From Balneolaceae bacterium (GTDB taxonomy: Bacteria; Bacteroidota; Rhodothermia; Balneolales; Balneolaceae): 48,449 bases of DNA. The notes beneath the pieces are model-generated. The model worked only from the letters and a program-made list of their open reading frames with translations, ran no database searches and was not told where the DNA came from. The translations under genes and the position numbers were made by a program. Below, one piece after another: positions 26,447-34,678 of this stretch (its first letter is position 1; each line of letters opens with the position of its first letter). The DNA is taken from positions 1-48,449 of the forward strand of contig RECI01000187.1 of the NCBI GenBank assembly GCA_007694095.1. Direction: 5' to 3'.

Positions 26447-27352
26447 ATGAATTTGCTTGAATTTGCATCCGAATGGCCGCTTCTTTATCGAATCCTGATG
26501 ATAATTGCAATCGCGGGTGGAGCCCATATCATTGTTACCATTATCAGGCGAATATCCCAGTATTTTTTACTGGGACAAAACCAGCATCCACAACAAGTGG
26601 GTTCCGAATTCACAAGGCGCTTTCCACGTACCGCCACCATTATAACTATTCTCGAAAGTACCCTGACTTTCATCATTTACTTTATGGCTATAGGATTGAT
26701 ACTTCAGGAGTTCAATCTGTCGTTAAGAGCGTATCTTGCCAGTACAACTGTTATTGGGCTGGCTATCGGTTTTGGTTCACAGGGTCTCGTTCAGGATATA
26801 GTAATCGGTCTTACACTCATCTTCTCTAATTTGCTTAAGGTAGGCGATATTGTGGAAGTATCGGGACAGGTAGGTCGGGTGGAATCGGTTGGGATGAGAT
26901 TTACCGTGCTGATAAATCTGCATGGCCAACGCGTGCATTTGCCAAACCGTAATATAGCCGTTATAAGTCAATTTCGTGGTGGTTGCATCAGGGCGTATGT
27001 TGATTTCCAGATTCCTGAAGGAGAATCAGGCAGGAGTATTAGCCAGATCATAAACCCGCTTGCTGAAGCACTTTTCATCCAGCATAAGGCAATTGTAATG
27101 GAAGAGCCTGAAAATTTCGGGATTCAGAACACAACAAGAAACGGATGGAAATACATACGCTATAAATTCAAACTGTGGCCGGGACAGGGTGCTCTCATCG
27201 AAACCAATTTCAGACAGATGGCACTGGCCAGGCTGCGGACTGTTTTACCGGAATATGCTGACTGGATGATAAACATCACATATAGATCAGAACGGCTCAT
27301 CATCAAAGATGGCGGGCTTATTGATGAAACCGATAGTGATGAGGATTTATAA
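26447..27352 (+). CDS. MscS-type mechanosensitive channel (2)
   Basis: A 301-residue channel with helices about 15-36 and 64-86 and the pore helix 96-127 (STTVIGLAIGFGSQGLVQDI), followed by the beta-domain KVGDIVEVSGQVGRVESVGMR and LPNRNI. The glycine-rich pore helix matches MscS well. It is the second gene of a pair with the channel at 25520. The two differ enough that they may form separate or mixed heptamers. It converges with a third channel gene at 27475. Confidence 0.88.
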   Translation: MNLLEFASEWPLLYRILMIIAIAGGAHIIVTIIRRISQYFLLGQNQHPQQVGSEFTRRFPRTATIITILESTLTFIIYFMAIGLILQEFNLSLRAYLASTTVIGLAIGFGSQGLVQDIVIGLTLIFSNLLKVGDIVEVSGQVGRVESVGMRFTVLINLHGQRVHLPNRNIAVISQFRGGCIRAYVDFQIPEGESGRSISQIINPLAEALFIQHKAIVMEEPENFGIQNTTRNGWKYIRYKFKLWPGQGALIETNFRQMALARLRTVLPEYADWMINITYRSERLIIKDGGLIDETDSDEDL

Positions 27353-27474
27353 AAATTTTAGTGGTGTACCAGAAGTCTTTTCTTTTATTGCTTCATTCGG
27401 GTTTACATCAATAGTTCTATAATTAATTGTTGAGATTTACGATGCGGTATGCGCCACGCGGGCAGGTGCAGCCG

Positions 27475-28344
27475 CTAAGTGTTGCCGTTTGGTGATTCCA
27501 GGTAACTGATGGTTCTTTGGGGGAATGGAATTACGATGCCCTCTCTGTCAAATCTTTTTTTGATGCTTTCCAATACATCACAAGTCATTACAAAAGCATT
27601 GGGCGCATCTTCTGCCCAGGCCCATGCCCTGAGATTTACGGAAGAATCAGCAAATTCGATTACCCGTACCATCACTTTCGGGGTACCCTTTTCGATATCT
27701 TCCGGCGTACGGTTGTCAAAACTTAACGGATGATTTTCGATTTCTTCACGGATAATTTGTTTGGATAGATCAAGATCCGAACCGTAACTGATTCCAATAT
27801 CAATCAAACGGCAAATTTTTGTATCCGTATAATTGGAATTAATGATCATTTGATTACTGATAATGGAGTTTGGAATAATTATTCTTTGATTTTCAAAATT
27901 GCGGATAACAGTGTGCCGCAGGCTGATATCTTCCACTACCCCTCTTAAACCGTCATTGAATGATATCCTGTCATTTATCTGGAAAGGTTTTGAGATCACA
28001 ATAAAAATGCCGCTGATAATATTTCCAAGTGCCTGCTGAGCAGCAAAGCCAATTGCGATAGCCATTATACCTGCTGCACCCAAAATACTTTGGGCAACGG
28101 GTTTTAAAAATGGAATCATCGAAATTGCGAAACTGATACCTATCAGGTAAAGTACAACAGAAATGGAGTGTTCAAGGAATTTATAAGTGGTAAGATTTTC
28201 ATCTCCTTTTTTTGCACTTCTTTCTATAAACCGATGATAAATTCTGTTTACAATGCGCACCAATAGATAGGTGATCAAAAGAACAATGAGGATTTCTACA
28301 AAAAGTGCAAATTCACCAAAATAGGATTCGAGTCGTTCGCTCAT
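27475..28344 (-). CDS. MscS-type mechanosensitive channel (3)
   Basis: A 289-residue channel closest of the three to canonical MscS. Helices lie about 12-30, 57-80 and 85-115 (ILGAAGIMAIAIGFAAQQAL), followed by the beta-domain FQINDRISFNDGLRGVVEDI and the IIIPNS loop. Its ATG lies 5 bases downstream of the stop of an Ig-like lipoprotein gene on the same strand, so they are probably co-translated. With the two channels on the other strand it forms a cluster of three MscS homologues within 2.9 kb. Confidence 0.92.
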   Translation of the reverse strand: MSERLESYFGEFALFVEILIVLLITYLLVRIVNRIYHRFIERSAKKGDENLTTYKFLEHSISVVLYLIGISFAISMIPFLKPVAQSILGAAGIMAIAIGFAAQQALGNIISGIFIVISKPFQINDRISFNDGLRGVVEDISLRHTVIRNFENQRIIIPNSIISNQMIINSNYTDTKICRLIDIGISYGSDLDLSKQIIREEIENHPLSFDNRTPEDIEKGTPKVMVRVIEFADSSVNLRAWAWAEDAPNAFVMTCDVLESIKKRFDREGIVIPFPQRTISYLESPNGNT

Positions 28345-28349
28345 GGTAA

Positions 28350-30098
28350 TTATTGGTTTGATGGATCAGGTTCTCCGTTTAGTATTGGTATTTCTATGGG
28401 GGGGTCTTCACTAATTTCATCAGGCTGATCAGTTTCAAGTAAAACCGGAATATCATCCAAAGGAGGAAAGATCAGTTCAATTTCAGTTGTAAACCCTTCT
28501 CGCACAGGAATGGTACGCCGGATCGCATATGGTTCGGGCCTTTGAAATGGCTCAACAATTCCGGGATCCCATCTGCCATTTCCGTTTACATCTTCAAAGA
28601 CAATTGCCTTAAACTCCAGCGGTGGCAAATTGTCTATCGTAACTGATTCTGTGAAAGTGGTATCAATCCGGATGCTGTTATCTTTATCGGTAAGAGTCAA
28701 ATAGTTCAGAATTTCAGGATCATTATTTTGTAAAGTAATCTCTATGCTGCCAAGCTGGTTTCGCTGCCATATGTCAGGTTCAATTTGTTCCCTTTCTTCT
28801 TCCCATGGGTTCCAGACGCGGAACTGATAACGAATACCTGCCTGCCACTGGCCTTCGGGCTTAATCCTTAATATATGTCGGTCTATTTCAATGTGCGGCC
28901 ACTCTTCAGCTACCCGGTCACCTTCAATAATCTGGAGTGAGTCTTTTACAGCAGGGTCATCAATAAATTTAGAATAGGAAATTTCGAGTGCCTCATCTGG
29001 AAAGAGTCCGCTTCCCGCATTATGTGAAATAGTTCGGAGTATGCTTGTATCCCGGACTGCGGATCCTGGAAATGGGGGAAAATCAACCCGAAGTGCATTT
29101 CCTGCCCTATCTGTAATGCCTATCGGTTTTAATGTATACACACCTTCTTCCGGTAAAGGCAGTTCAGACTGTGCAAATATAACCGTTGGGTCCTGGTCAG
29201 ATTCATATAATGGAAATGCCCTGGTGAATTCATTATCGAGTGTATCCGTTACAATTATCTCTGAATGGGGTTTCCAGATAACTTCTTCAGATAATCTTAA
29301 CCTGAGCCGGGTCTCAGAAAGCAAGCCTACCCCATCAATACGGGGTGAGACTGTATCGGGCATAGAAACAAAGAGGGTTCCAAGGTCTAGAGAATCTCCA
29401 TATGCAACATCGAAGGTTTCAAAGCGAAAGGGCTGCGCCCTCTCCCGTTCCTTGTCCCAGACCCGGTTTCTGTTCACATCATTCACCCAAAACGCTTTGT
29501 AGGTACCTTCCGCTATATAACCAAAAGCCAGGCTGCCGGATGTATCCGTTTGGGCAATGTAATTAGCTCTATTCGTTAAATCGAACGGTTCCCGGTATAA
29601 AAAAACCCGCCTGCCACTCTCTCCCCTGCCTGTTTCTGAATCAAGTATTCGTGCAATAATGGTTGCGTTATCCAGAACATCTCCTGTTGAGATGGCAATT
29701 TCGTACGGGCGATCCATTTTGTTCCGATTGGTATCGGTAATATCAGTACCGGCCTGTATAATAATAGTGGTATTTTCCGGCAATGGAGATTTAAACTCAA
29801 CGATACCGGTTCGGCGCCTGAAATCAATTTCAAACTCTATCCCAAGGTCCGGTTCCACACTTATATTTCTTCTGAATGAATTTCTGTCTATGAATTTGTC
29901 GAAATGAAATCGCACTTCTTTCCCTCTGAAATTGGTAGTGCCGGTTGCCGGTTCTGTACTAAGAACCCGGGGAGCGGTTCTGTCGGGTTCACCACCAGTA
30001 GGAGCCACTGGTGTTGCACAGCTTTTAAAAATAGCCAGCGCAACAATAAGCGATAAAATAGCGGCTAAAATTTTTAAGATGTGAATTCTATAAATCAT
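28350..30098 (-). CDS. Ig-like (Big_5) lipoprotein
   Basis: A 582-residue lipoprotein from the ATG at 30098; a TTG at 30107 is also open. The signal peptide ends near FKSC with Cys27, followed by the family hallmark ATPVAPTGGEPDRTAPRV. A bacterial Ig-like domain (Big_5/SbsA type) with TTNFRGKEVRFHFDKFID occupies about 45-130, and further beta-rich modules lie to about 540. The tail is Pro/Glu/Asp rich (DQPDEISEDPPIEIP). Such proteins are widespread in Bacteroidota and relatives; no activity is known. It is directly upstream of an MscS-type channel. Confidence 0.82.
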   Translation of the reverse strand: MIYRIHILKILAAILSLIVALAIFKSCATPVAPTGGEPDRTAPRVLSTEPATGTTNFRGKEVRFHFDKFIDRNSFRRNISVEPDLGIEFEIDFRRRTGIVEFKSPLPENTTIIIQAGTDITDTNRNKMDRPYEIAISTGDVLDNATIIARILDSETGRGESGRRVFLYREPFDLTNRANYIAQTDTSGSLAFGYIAEGTYKAFWVNDVNRNRVWDKERERAQPFRFETFDVAYGDSLDLGTLFVSMPDTVSPRIDGVGLLSETRLRLRLSEEVIWKPHSEIIVTDTLDNEFTRAFPLYESDQDPTVIFAQSELPLPEEGVYTLKPIGITDRAGNALRVDFPPFPGSAVRDTSILRTISHNAGSGLFPDEALEISYSKFIDDPAVKDSLQIIEGDRVAEEWPHIEIDRHILRIKPEGQWQAGIRYQFRVWNPWEEEREQIEPDIWQRNQLGSIEITLQNNDPEILNYLTLTDKDNSIRIDTTFTESVTIDNLPPLEFKAIVFEDVNGNGRWDPGIVEPFQRPEPYAIRRTIPVREGFTTEIELIFPPLDDIPVLLETDQPDEISEDPPIEIPILNGEPDPSNQ

Positions 30099-30590
30099 AA
30101 TCTTCAATAATTCTGAATATATGCAAATTTAAAGCCGGATTAAGCATTAGACAACGTGTAATTGGTATGATACTTAATTTGTCAGGAGTTTTTTGAGCCA
30201 GGCGAGACACACCGCGCTAAGCGCATTGCAATCAGATAATAAAATAACCCAAAGTTCATAAACCTGTTGCGTAATTTGGGTTTAAATCTTGCTGTGACAT
30301 TTTTTTATTGTTAACGGGTCATCCCAATCAAAATGTTATGATCCTTGAATTATTCTTCACGTAATCTCTTTCTCATTCATTAATGCATTCGTTATTTTAC
30401 TACCCGGATTTCAATTTGAATGAATTCATCTCCACATGTGACCTGTATATTGGAGTAATGTTATTCCATATGTTGTACTTAGAATATATTTATTGAAAAG
30501 CGCCAATTTTTCTTGTTTTTTATTGGGTTAATGATACAAATATCCGATGATCAGGAATTCGCGCAGACTTAAAAAATCAAACCGTTTTTT
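30099..30590. other. Divergent intergenic region with hairpin
   Basis: About 490 bases between the divergent Ig-like lipoprotein and pncB genes, so it must carry both promoters. No credible ORF is seen. A GC-richer patch (about 30193-30285) includes an 8-base dyad, AACCCAAA (30246-30253) with TTTGGGTT (30275-30282), around a 21-base loop. It may be a decayed mobile-element end or a regulatory structure; I cannot decide which. Confidence 0.5.
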
Positions 30591-31997
30591 ATGTATATCG
30601 ATCACCCGGCATCATTTACTGACTATTATGAACTAACGATGGCACAGGGCTATTTCCTTGCAGGAATGCACAGTAAGACAGCCAGTTTCGACTATTTTTT
30701 CAGGAAAGTGCCATTCGACGGTGGTTATGTAATTTTTTGCGGGCTAAAAGAACTTATTGAAACCATCAAACACTTTCGGTTTAGTGAAGAAGAGATTGAA
30801 TATCTGGTAAAAGAAGGTTTTTCTGATGATTTTATCACATTTTTAAGAAATTTTGAATTCAGGGGAAATATTTGGTCGGTAAAAGAGGGAGAAATCGTTT
30901 TTCCAAATCAACCCATTGCAAGGGTTGAAGGAAATCTGCTGGAAACTCAGCTCATCGAAACGCTGCTGTTGAACATTCTGAACTTTCAATCACTTATTGC
31001 AACCAAAGCGGCCAGAATAAAATACGCGGCTGGTGAAGAATCCATTGTACTCGATTTTGGCCTTCGCCGGGCACAAGGGCTGGCGGGCATTCATGCAACA
31101 AGAGCAGCAATGATAGGTGGTTTTGATGGTACTTCTAATGTGTACTCTGCACAACGGTTTTCCATTCCTGCGGGCGGAACCATGGCCCATTCATGGATTC
31201 AATCGTTCGATGATGAACTCACGGCTTTTCGAACCTATTGTGAATTTTATCCCAAATCGGCACACCTTCTTGTGGATACATATGACACTCTTGGAAGCGG
31301 AGTGCCGAACGCTATTATTATTGCAAAAGAACTTCGGGAAAAAGGGTATGAACTGAAAGGAATTCGTCTCGATAGCGGTGACCTCGCCTATTTTTCCAAA
31401 CAGTCCCGTAAATTACTTGATGACGCCGGTTTTCAGAATGTCAAGATTGCCGCATCAAATCAGCTCGATGAAAGGGTGATTGCAAGTTTACGTACTCAAA
31501 ATGCCCCAATCGATATTTACGGAGTGGGAACCCGCCTGGTAACCGGTGATGAAACTCCGGCACTTGACGGGGTATATAAACTGAGCTCCGTAAATAAAAT
31601 ACCTACTCTCAAAATTTCAGAAAATATTGAGAAAATCACCCTGCCCGGGATCAAGAAAATTTTCCGTTATCTGAATGAAGATGGCAGTTTTTATGGCGAC
31701 GCTATTCTTTTGAATGAAGAAAGAATTCTTGAACGGATGCACCACCCAACTTTCCCGGCAAAAAAAAGTTATCTGAATAACCGGAATAGCGAGGAAATTT
31801 TGGAACAAGTTATCAGCAATGGCGAACAGACATTTGAAATGCCTGCTGTTGAGGAAATTGTACAATACAAAAAACAGCGTTTTGCAAAACTGCATCCCGA
31901 GTATAAACGCTTCGATAACCCGCATATATACAAAGTTGGGATCAGTTCGAGGCTTCTTGAAACAAGGGATAATCTCCTGAACATTTTAAAGCCTTAA
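30591..31997 (+). CDS. pncB: Nicotinate phosphoribosyltransferase
   Basis: A 468-residue enzyme that converts nicotinate and PRPP to nicotinate mononucleotide, the entry to the Preiss-Handler NAD salvage route. Family blocks include TDYYELTMAQGYF (10-22), FDYFFRKVPFDGGYVIF, VEGNLLETQLIETLLLN and the PRPP/substrate region DFGLRRAQGLAGIHATRAA. The later RLDSGDLAYFSKQSR and VGTRLVTG motifs are intact. It is the first gene of an operon with nicotinamidase (4 bases after its stop), which feeds nicotinate to this enzyme. Confidence 0.96.
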   Translation: MYIDHPASFTDYYELTMAQGYFLAGMHSKTASFDYFFRKVPFDGGYVIFCGLKELIETIKHFRFSEEEIEYLVKEGFSDDFITFLRNFEFRGNIWSVKEGEIVFPNQPIARVEGNLLETQLIETLLLNILNFQSLIATKAARIKYAAGEESIVLDFGLRRAQGLAGIHATRAAMIGGFDGTSNVYSAQRFSIPAGGTMAHSWIQSFDDELTAFRTYCEFYPKSAHLLVDTYDTLGSGVPNAIIIAKELREKGYELKGIRLDSGDLAYFSKQSRKLLDDAGFQNVKIAASNQLDERVIASLRTQNAPIDIYGVGTRLVTGDETPALDGVYKLSSVNKIPTLKISENIEKITLPGIKKIFRYLNEDGSFYGDAILLNEERILERMHHPTFPAKKSYLNNRNSEEILEQVISNGEQTFEMPAVEEIVQYKKQRFAKLHPEYKRFDNPHIYKVGISSRLLETRDNLLNILKP

Positions 31998-32001
31998 TAT
32001 C

Positions 32002-32616
32002 ATGAAAGCATTGCTAATTATAGATATTCAAAACGATTTTTGTCCGGGCGGCGCACTTGCCGTACCTGGCGGGGATACCATTATCCCGGTTGTGAACAGG
32101 TTGATTGACCGTTTCGACATCATCATACAAACCCAGGACTGGCACCCTGCCGGCCATTCTTCTTTTGCCTCATCGCATCAGGATAAAAACCCGTATGAAA
32201 CAATTGAAATGGAGTATGGAACACAGGTTCTTTGGCCCGATCACTGCGTACAGGGCACTCACGGCGCCGATTTTCATCCAAGCCTGATAACCCAAAAAAC
32301 CCAGGTTATCATCCGTAAAGGCTTCAGGAAAGAGATAGACTCATATTCTACCTTTTACGAAAACGACCAGAAAACAGCCACAGGTCTAACAGGGTATTTA
32401 AACCGGTGCAGCGTAACCGACATTTATGCCGTTGGGCTTGCCACCGATTTTTGTGTGAAATGGTCGGTACTCGACGGAATAGATGAAGGGTTTTCGATGC
32501 ATGTGGTAAAAGATGCGGTTCAGGGCATTGACCTGGATGGATCGGTTGAGAAGGCATGGGTTGAAATGGCCCAAAAAGGCGCAAATATCTTAACCTCCGA
32601 AGAGATTTTGAGTTGA
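32002..32616 (+). CDS. pncA: Nicotinamidase
   Basis: A 204-residue isochorismatase-fold hydrolase that deamidates nicotinamide to nicotinate. The catalytic triad is clear: Asp8 in IIDIQNDF, Lys106 in IIRKGF and Cys151 in ATDFCVK. The metal site is Asp46, His48 and His81 (TQDWHP and WPDHC). It is the second gene of the NAD-salvage operon. Its stop overlaps the TTG start of the following FAD oxidoreductase. Confidence 0.96.
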   Translation: MKALLIIDIQNDFCPGGALAVPGGDTIIPVVNRLIDRFDIIIQTQDWHPAGHSSFASSHQDKNPYETIEMEYGTQVLWPDHCVQGTHGADFHPSLITQKTQVIIRKGFRKEIDSYSTFYENDQKTATGLTGYLNRCSVTDIYAVGLATDFCVKWSVLDGIDEGFSMHVVKDAVQGIDLDGSVEKAWVEMAQKGANILTSEEILS

Positions 32617-33713
32617 TCCTGCCCGAATCATTTGATGTGATTGTTCTCGGAGCCGGTATTTCAGGGCTTTCGGTAGCAGATGCCGTTCTTCAGCAGGGTA
32701 AAAGTTGTGTGATCATTGACCCGAATGAGCCGGGAGGTGGTGCCTCAGGAGCACCTTCAATGCTGATCAATCCAGCAACCGGCCGCAGGGCAAAAAAAGC
32801 CTGGAATGCTGAAAAAGCCTTCGAATTGGTTGGCAGTTTGCTGCATCGCATACAAAATCAATCCCGACAACCCTTTTATGAACAAAATGGTGTTCTGAGG
32901 CCTGCACTTACTGAAGAAATTGCCAAAGATTTTAAACGATCTCTCACCAAATACGAATGGGATGACGGGTGGTTGGAATGGATCGATAAAACGGAATTTT
33001 CAAGACGTTTTCCATTAATCGGAAATCATTATGGTGGCTTGCTGGTGAAGAAGGCAATCACCCTTTTAGGCAACGTTTTTATGAGAAGTTATTCCCGTTT
33101 TTTAAAAAAAAACTTCCTTCAAACGGATTATGGCCGACAGCCGCAGCTATTCAGAATAAGGGAGAATTGGTATGTTGATTTAGGCGGCGGAGCAGAATAT
33201 ACGTCATCAATTGTTGTAGATGCCACCGGCCGGTATCAAACTGAAAGCGAATATTGGAAATTTTTACCTCTTCACCCCGTAAAAGGCCAGCTTGCTACCT
33301 ATTTCTTCCAGAACTCTTTGGAGCTTGATTACTCTATATCAAGCCTTGGTTATATGGCTGTAACAAAGATCCTTCCTAAACAAATTACGGTTGGCAGCAC
33401 CTATGAACATGATTTTGACAGCCTGAAAACCACACCACAGGCATCCGCTGCCCTTCAAAAAAAATTTGAAAAGACATTACCCGGCTTATTGGGAAAATCA
33501 ATCCGTACAAGGCAGTGGGCATCCGTGCGGGTAAGCCTGCCGGATAAAATGCCTGTTATAGGTGTCCATCCTGAAGAACCAGGCCTTTACATTATCGGGG
33601 CACTAGGCTCCAGGGGAATGCTCCTTGGCAGATTGGCAGCTGAGCAGCTCGTTCAGCAAATGTTTCATGGAATATCACCGGATAAAGAAATCTCTGTTGA
33701 CCGGTATGTATGA
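32613..33713 (+). CDS. FAD-dependent oxidoreductase (DAO family)
   Basis: A 366-residue flavoprotein of the glycine/D-amino-acid oxidase (DAO) superfamily. The Rossmann motif GAGISG (13-18) is close to the N-terminus and is followed by IIDPNEPGGGASGAPSM. The C-terminal IGALGSRGMLLGRLAAEQL closes the FAD site. The only start before the Rossmann strand is a TTG overlapping the pncA stop (TTGA), so it is translationally coupled to the NAD-salvage genes. The ASGAPSMLINP stretch recalls the MnmC oxidoreductase domain and thiazole-type amine oxidases. The substrate is unknown. Linkage suggests a cofactor-related or amine substrate, but that is inference. Confidence 0.8.
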   Translation: MILPESFDVIVLGAGISGLSVADAVLQQGKSCVIIDPNEPGGGASGAPSMLINPATGRRAKKAWNAEKAFELVGSLLHRIQNQSRQPFYEQNGVLRPALTEEIAKDFKRSLTKYEWDDGWLEWIDKTEFSRRFPLIGNHYGGLLVKKAITLLGNVFMRSYSRFLKKNFLQTDYGRQPQLFRIRENWYVDLGGGAEYTSSIVVDATGRYQTESEYWKFLPLHPVKGQLATYFFQNSLELDYSISSLGYMAVTKILPKQITVGSTYEHDFDSLKTTPQASAALQKKFEKTLPGLLGKSIRTRQWASVRVSLPDKMPVIGVHPEEPGLYIIGALGSRGMLLGRLAAEQLVQQMFHGISPDKEISVDRYV

Positions 33714-33800
33714 CCCGGCCCCAAATGAAAAGTACCAAACATTGTATCCCGGCAAATTTACCCTCCGAAGTATCAACGCAGGTGGGCCGTTCCTCGAAGC

Positions 33801-33841
33801 TTTAGCGTAGTGGGGTTGCCTTTTTCCCCGGCTGCGCTAAA
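33801..33841 (+). terminator. Possible hairpin after the pncB-pncA-FAD operon
   Basis: TTTAGCG and GGGG (33801-33815) pair with CCCC and CGCTAAA (33826-33841), forming a stem with an internal bulge and a T-rich loop, 88 bases after the FAD oxidoreductase stop. It may end the operon. There is no T run after the stem, so it could instead be part of a decayed repeat. Confidence 0.35.
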
Positions 33842-33955
33842 CTCCATATTTGAATTGCCCAAATTTTCTACTCATCATGGGCAGGCTATTCGTTCATTCC
33901 TGACATTCACCCACAGCAGATATAACTTAAACAGTATCATTTTACGTGAACATTA

Positions 33956-33970
33956 TGTACATTTTGTACA
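33956..33970. promoter_or_regulatory. TGTACA-type operator of toxin-antitoxin operon
   Basis: TGTACATTTTGTACA holds two perfect TGTACA hexamers 3 bases apart, 24 bases before the antitoxin ATG. TGTACA is the known core bound by YefM and YefM-YoeB in E. coli autorepression. The first encoded gene here is a YefM/Phd-type antitoxin, so this is very likely its own operator. The centre-to-centre spacing is 9 bases. Confidence 0.7.
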
Positions 33971-33994
33971 ACAGTTACTTAGATAAATTTATTC

Positions 33995-34252
33995 ATGGAT
34001 GTGAAAACCGTAAATAGTGCCGATGCCCGAAAATCGTTTTCCAATCTGCTCAACGAAAGTGGATTTGGAGGCCGTCGTATAATCGTAACCCGAAAAGGCA
34101 AAGCTGTAGCTGCCGTTGTGCCTATTGAAGACCTTGAAGCGATACAGGCCATGGAAGACCAGAAGGATAGTACAGAAGCCAATCGTATTCTTTCTGATCC
34201 AAAAAGCGAGTACATCCCCTGGGAACAAGCCAAAAAAGAACTTGTCAAATAA
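33995..34252 (+). CDS. Type II antitoxin, Phd/YefM family
   Basis: An 85-residue antitoxin. Its N-terminal Phd/YefM DNA-binding and dimer domain (VNSADARKSFSNLLN, then RRIIVTRKGKAVAAVVPIEDLEAI, about 6-50) represses its own promoter. The acidic, probably disordered C-terminus (from about 53, ILSDPKSEYIPWEQAKKE) would wrap the toxin. It overlaps the toxin start by one base (TAATG), and a TGTACA operator lies directly upstream. This gene order, antitoxin first, is classic for the family. Confidence 0.92.
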   Translation: MDVKTVNSADARKSFSNLLNESGFGGRRIIVTRKGKAVAAVVPIEDLEAIQAMEDQKDSTEANRILSDPKSEYIPWEQAKKELVK

Positions 34253-34515
34253 TGAGCTGGAAGGTTGAGATTGAGCGCAATGCTCAAAAAGCTCTTAAAA
34301 AAATTCCAAATCCCTACAAATCAAATCTCATTAAAACCATCGACAGCCTTACTGAGGATCCCCGCCGGGAGGGATGTAGGAAATTAAAAGGCCAATCAGA
34401 GTTATGGCGCATTCGCGTAAATACCTACAGAATCATCTATCAAATCAAAGACAATCAGCTCAGAATACTGATTATCCGTATCGGTCATCGAAGTGACATT
34501 TATGAAGGTTTATGA
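34252..34515 (+). CDS. RelE/ParE-family toxin
   Basis: An 87-residue toxin of the RelE/ParE superfamily with the usual helix-pair and beta-sheet pattern: IERNAQKALKKIPNP (7-21), then CRKLKG and LWRIRVNTYRIIYQI and a closing IIRIGHRSDIYE. RelE members cleave mRNA on the ribosome, while ParE members poison gyrase. The Lys and Arg residues in KLKG, WRIRV and GHRSDIY suggest an RNase-type RelE, but that is not proven. It is coupled to its antitoxin by a one-base overlap. Confidence 0.92.
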   Translation: MSWKVEIERNAQKALKKIPNPYKSNLIKTIDSLTEDPRREGCRKLKGQSELWRIRVNTYRIIYQIKDNQLRILIIRIGHRSDIYEGL

Positions 34516-34678
34516 GCAGATCCACACCCGAAAATCTGACATGACCTTTCGAGCGGTTTACTCATTGTTAACCTGCTATCTTCAGATATAAGTTGGATTT
34601 CTTTTATCATGAGATTGAAGAACTCTTATTTTTTCTCTATTGTCTTTCTGACAATTGAACAACCTGACTTTTTAATTT

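Noticed and set aside
29041-29502. 153-codon plus-strand ORF
   Set aside because: Antisense shadow of the Ig-like lipoprotein gene, Ser-rich and without family features.
33714-33955. Possible gene between the FAD oxidoreductase and antitoxin
   Set aside because: Only short frames without start context; the stretch holds a hairpin and the toxin-antitoxin promoter.
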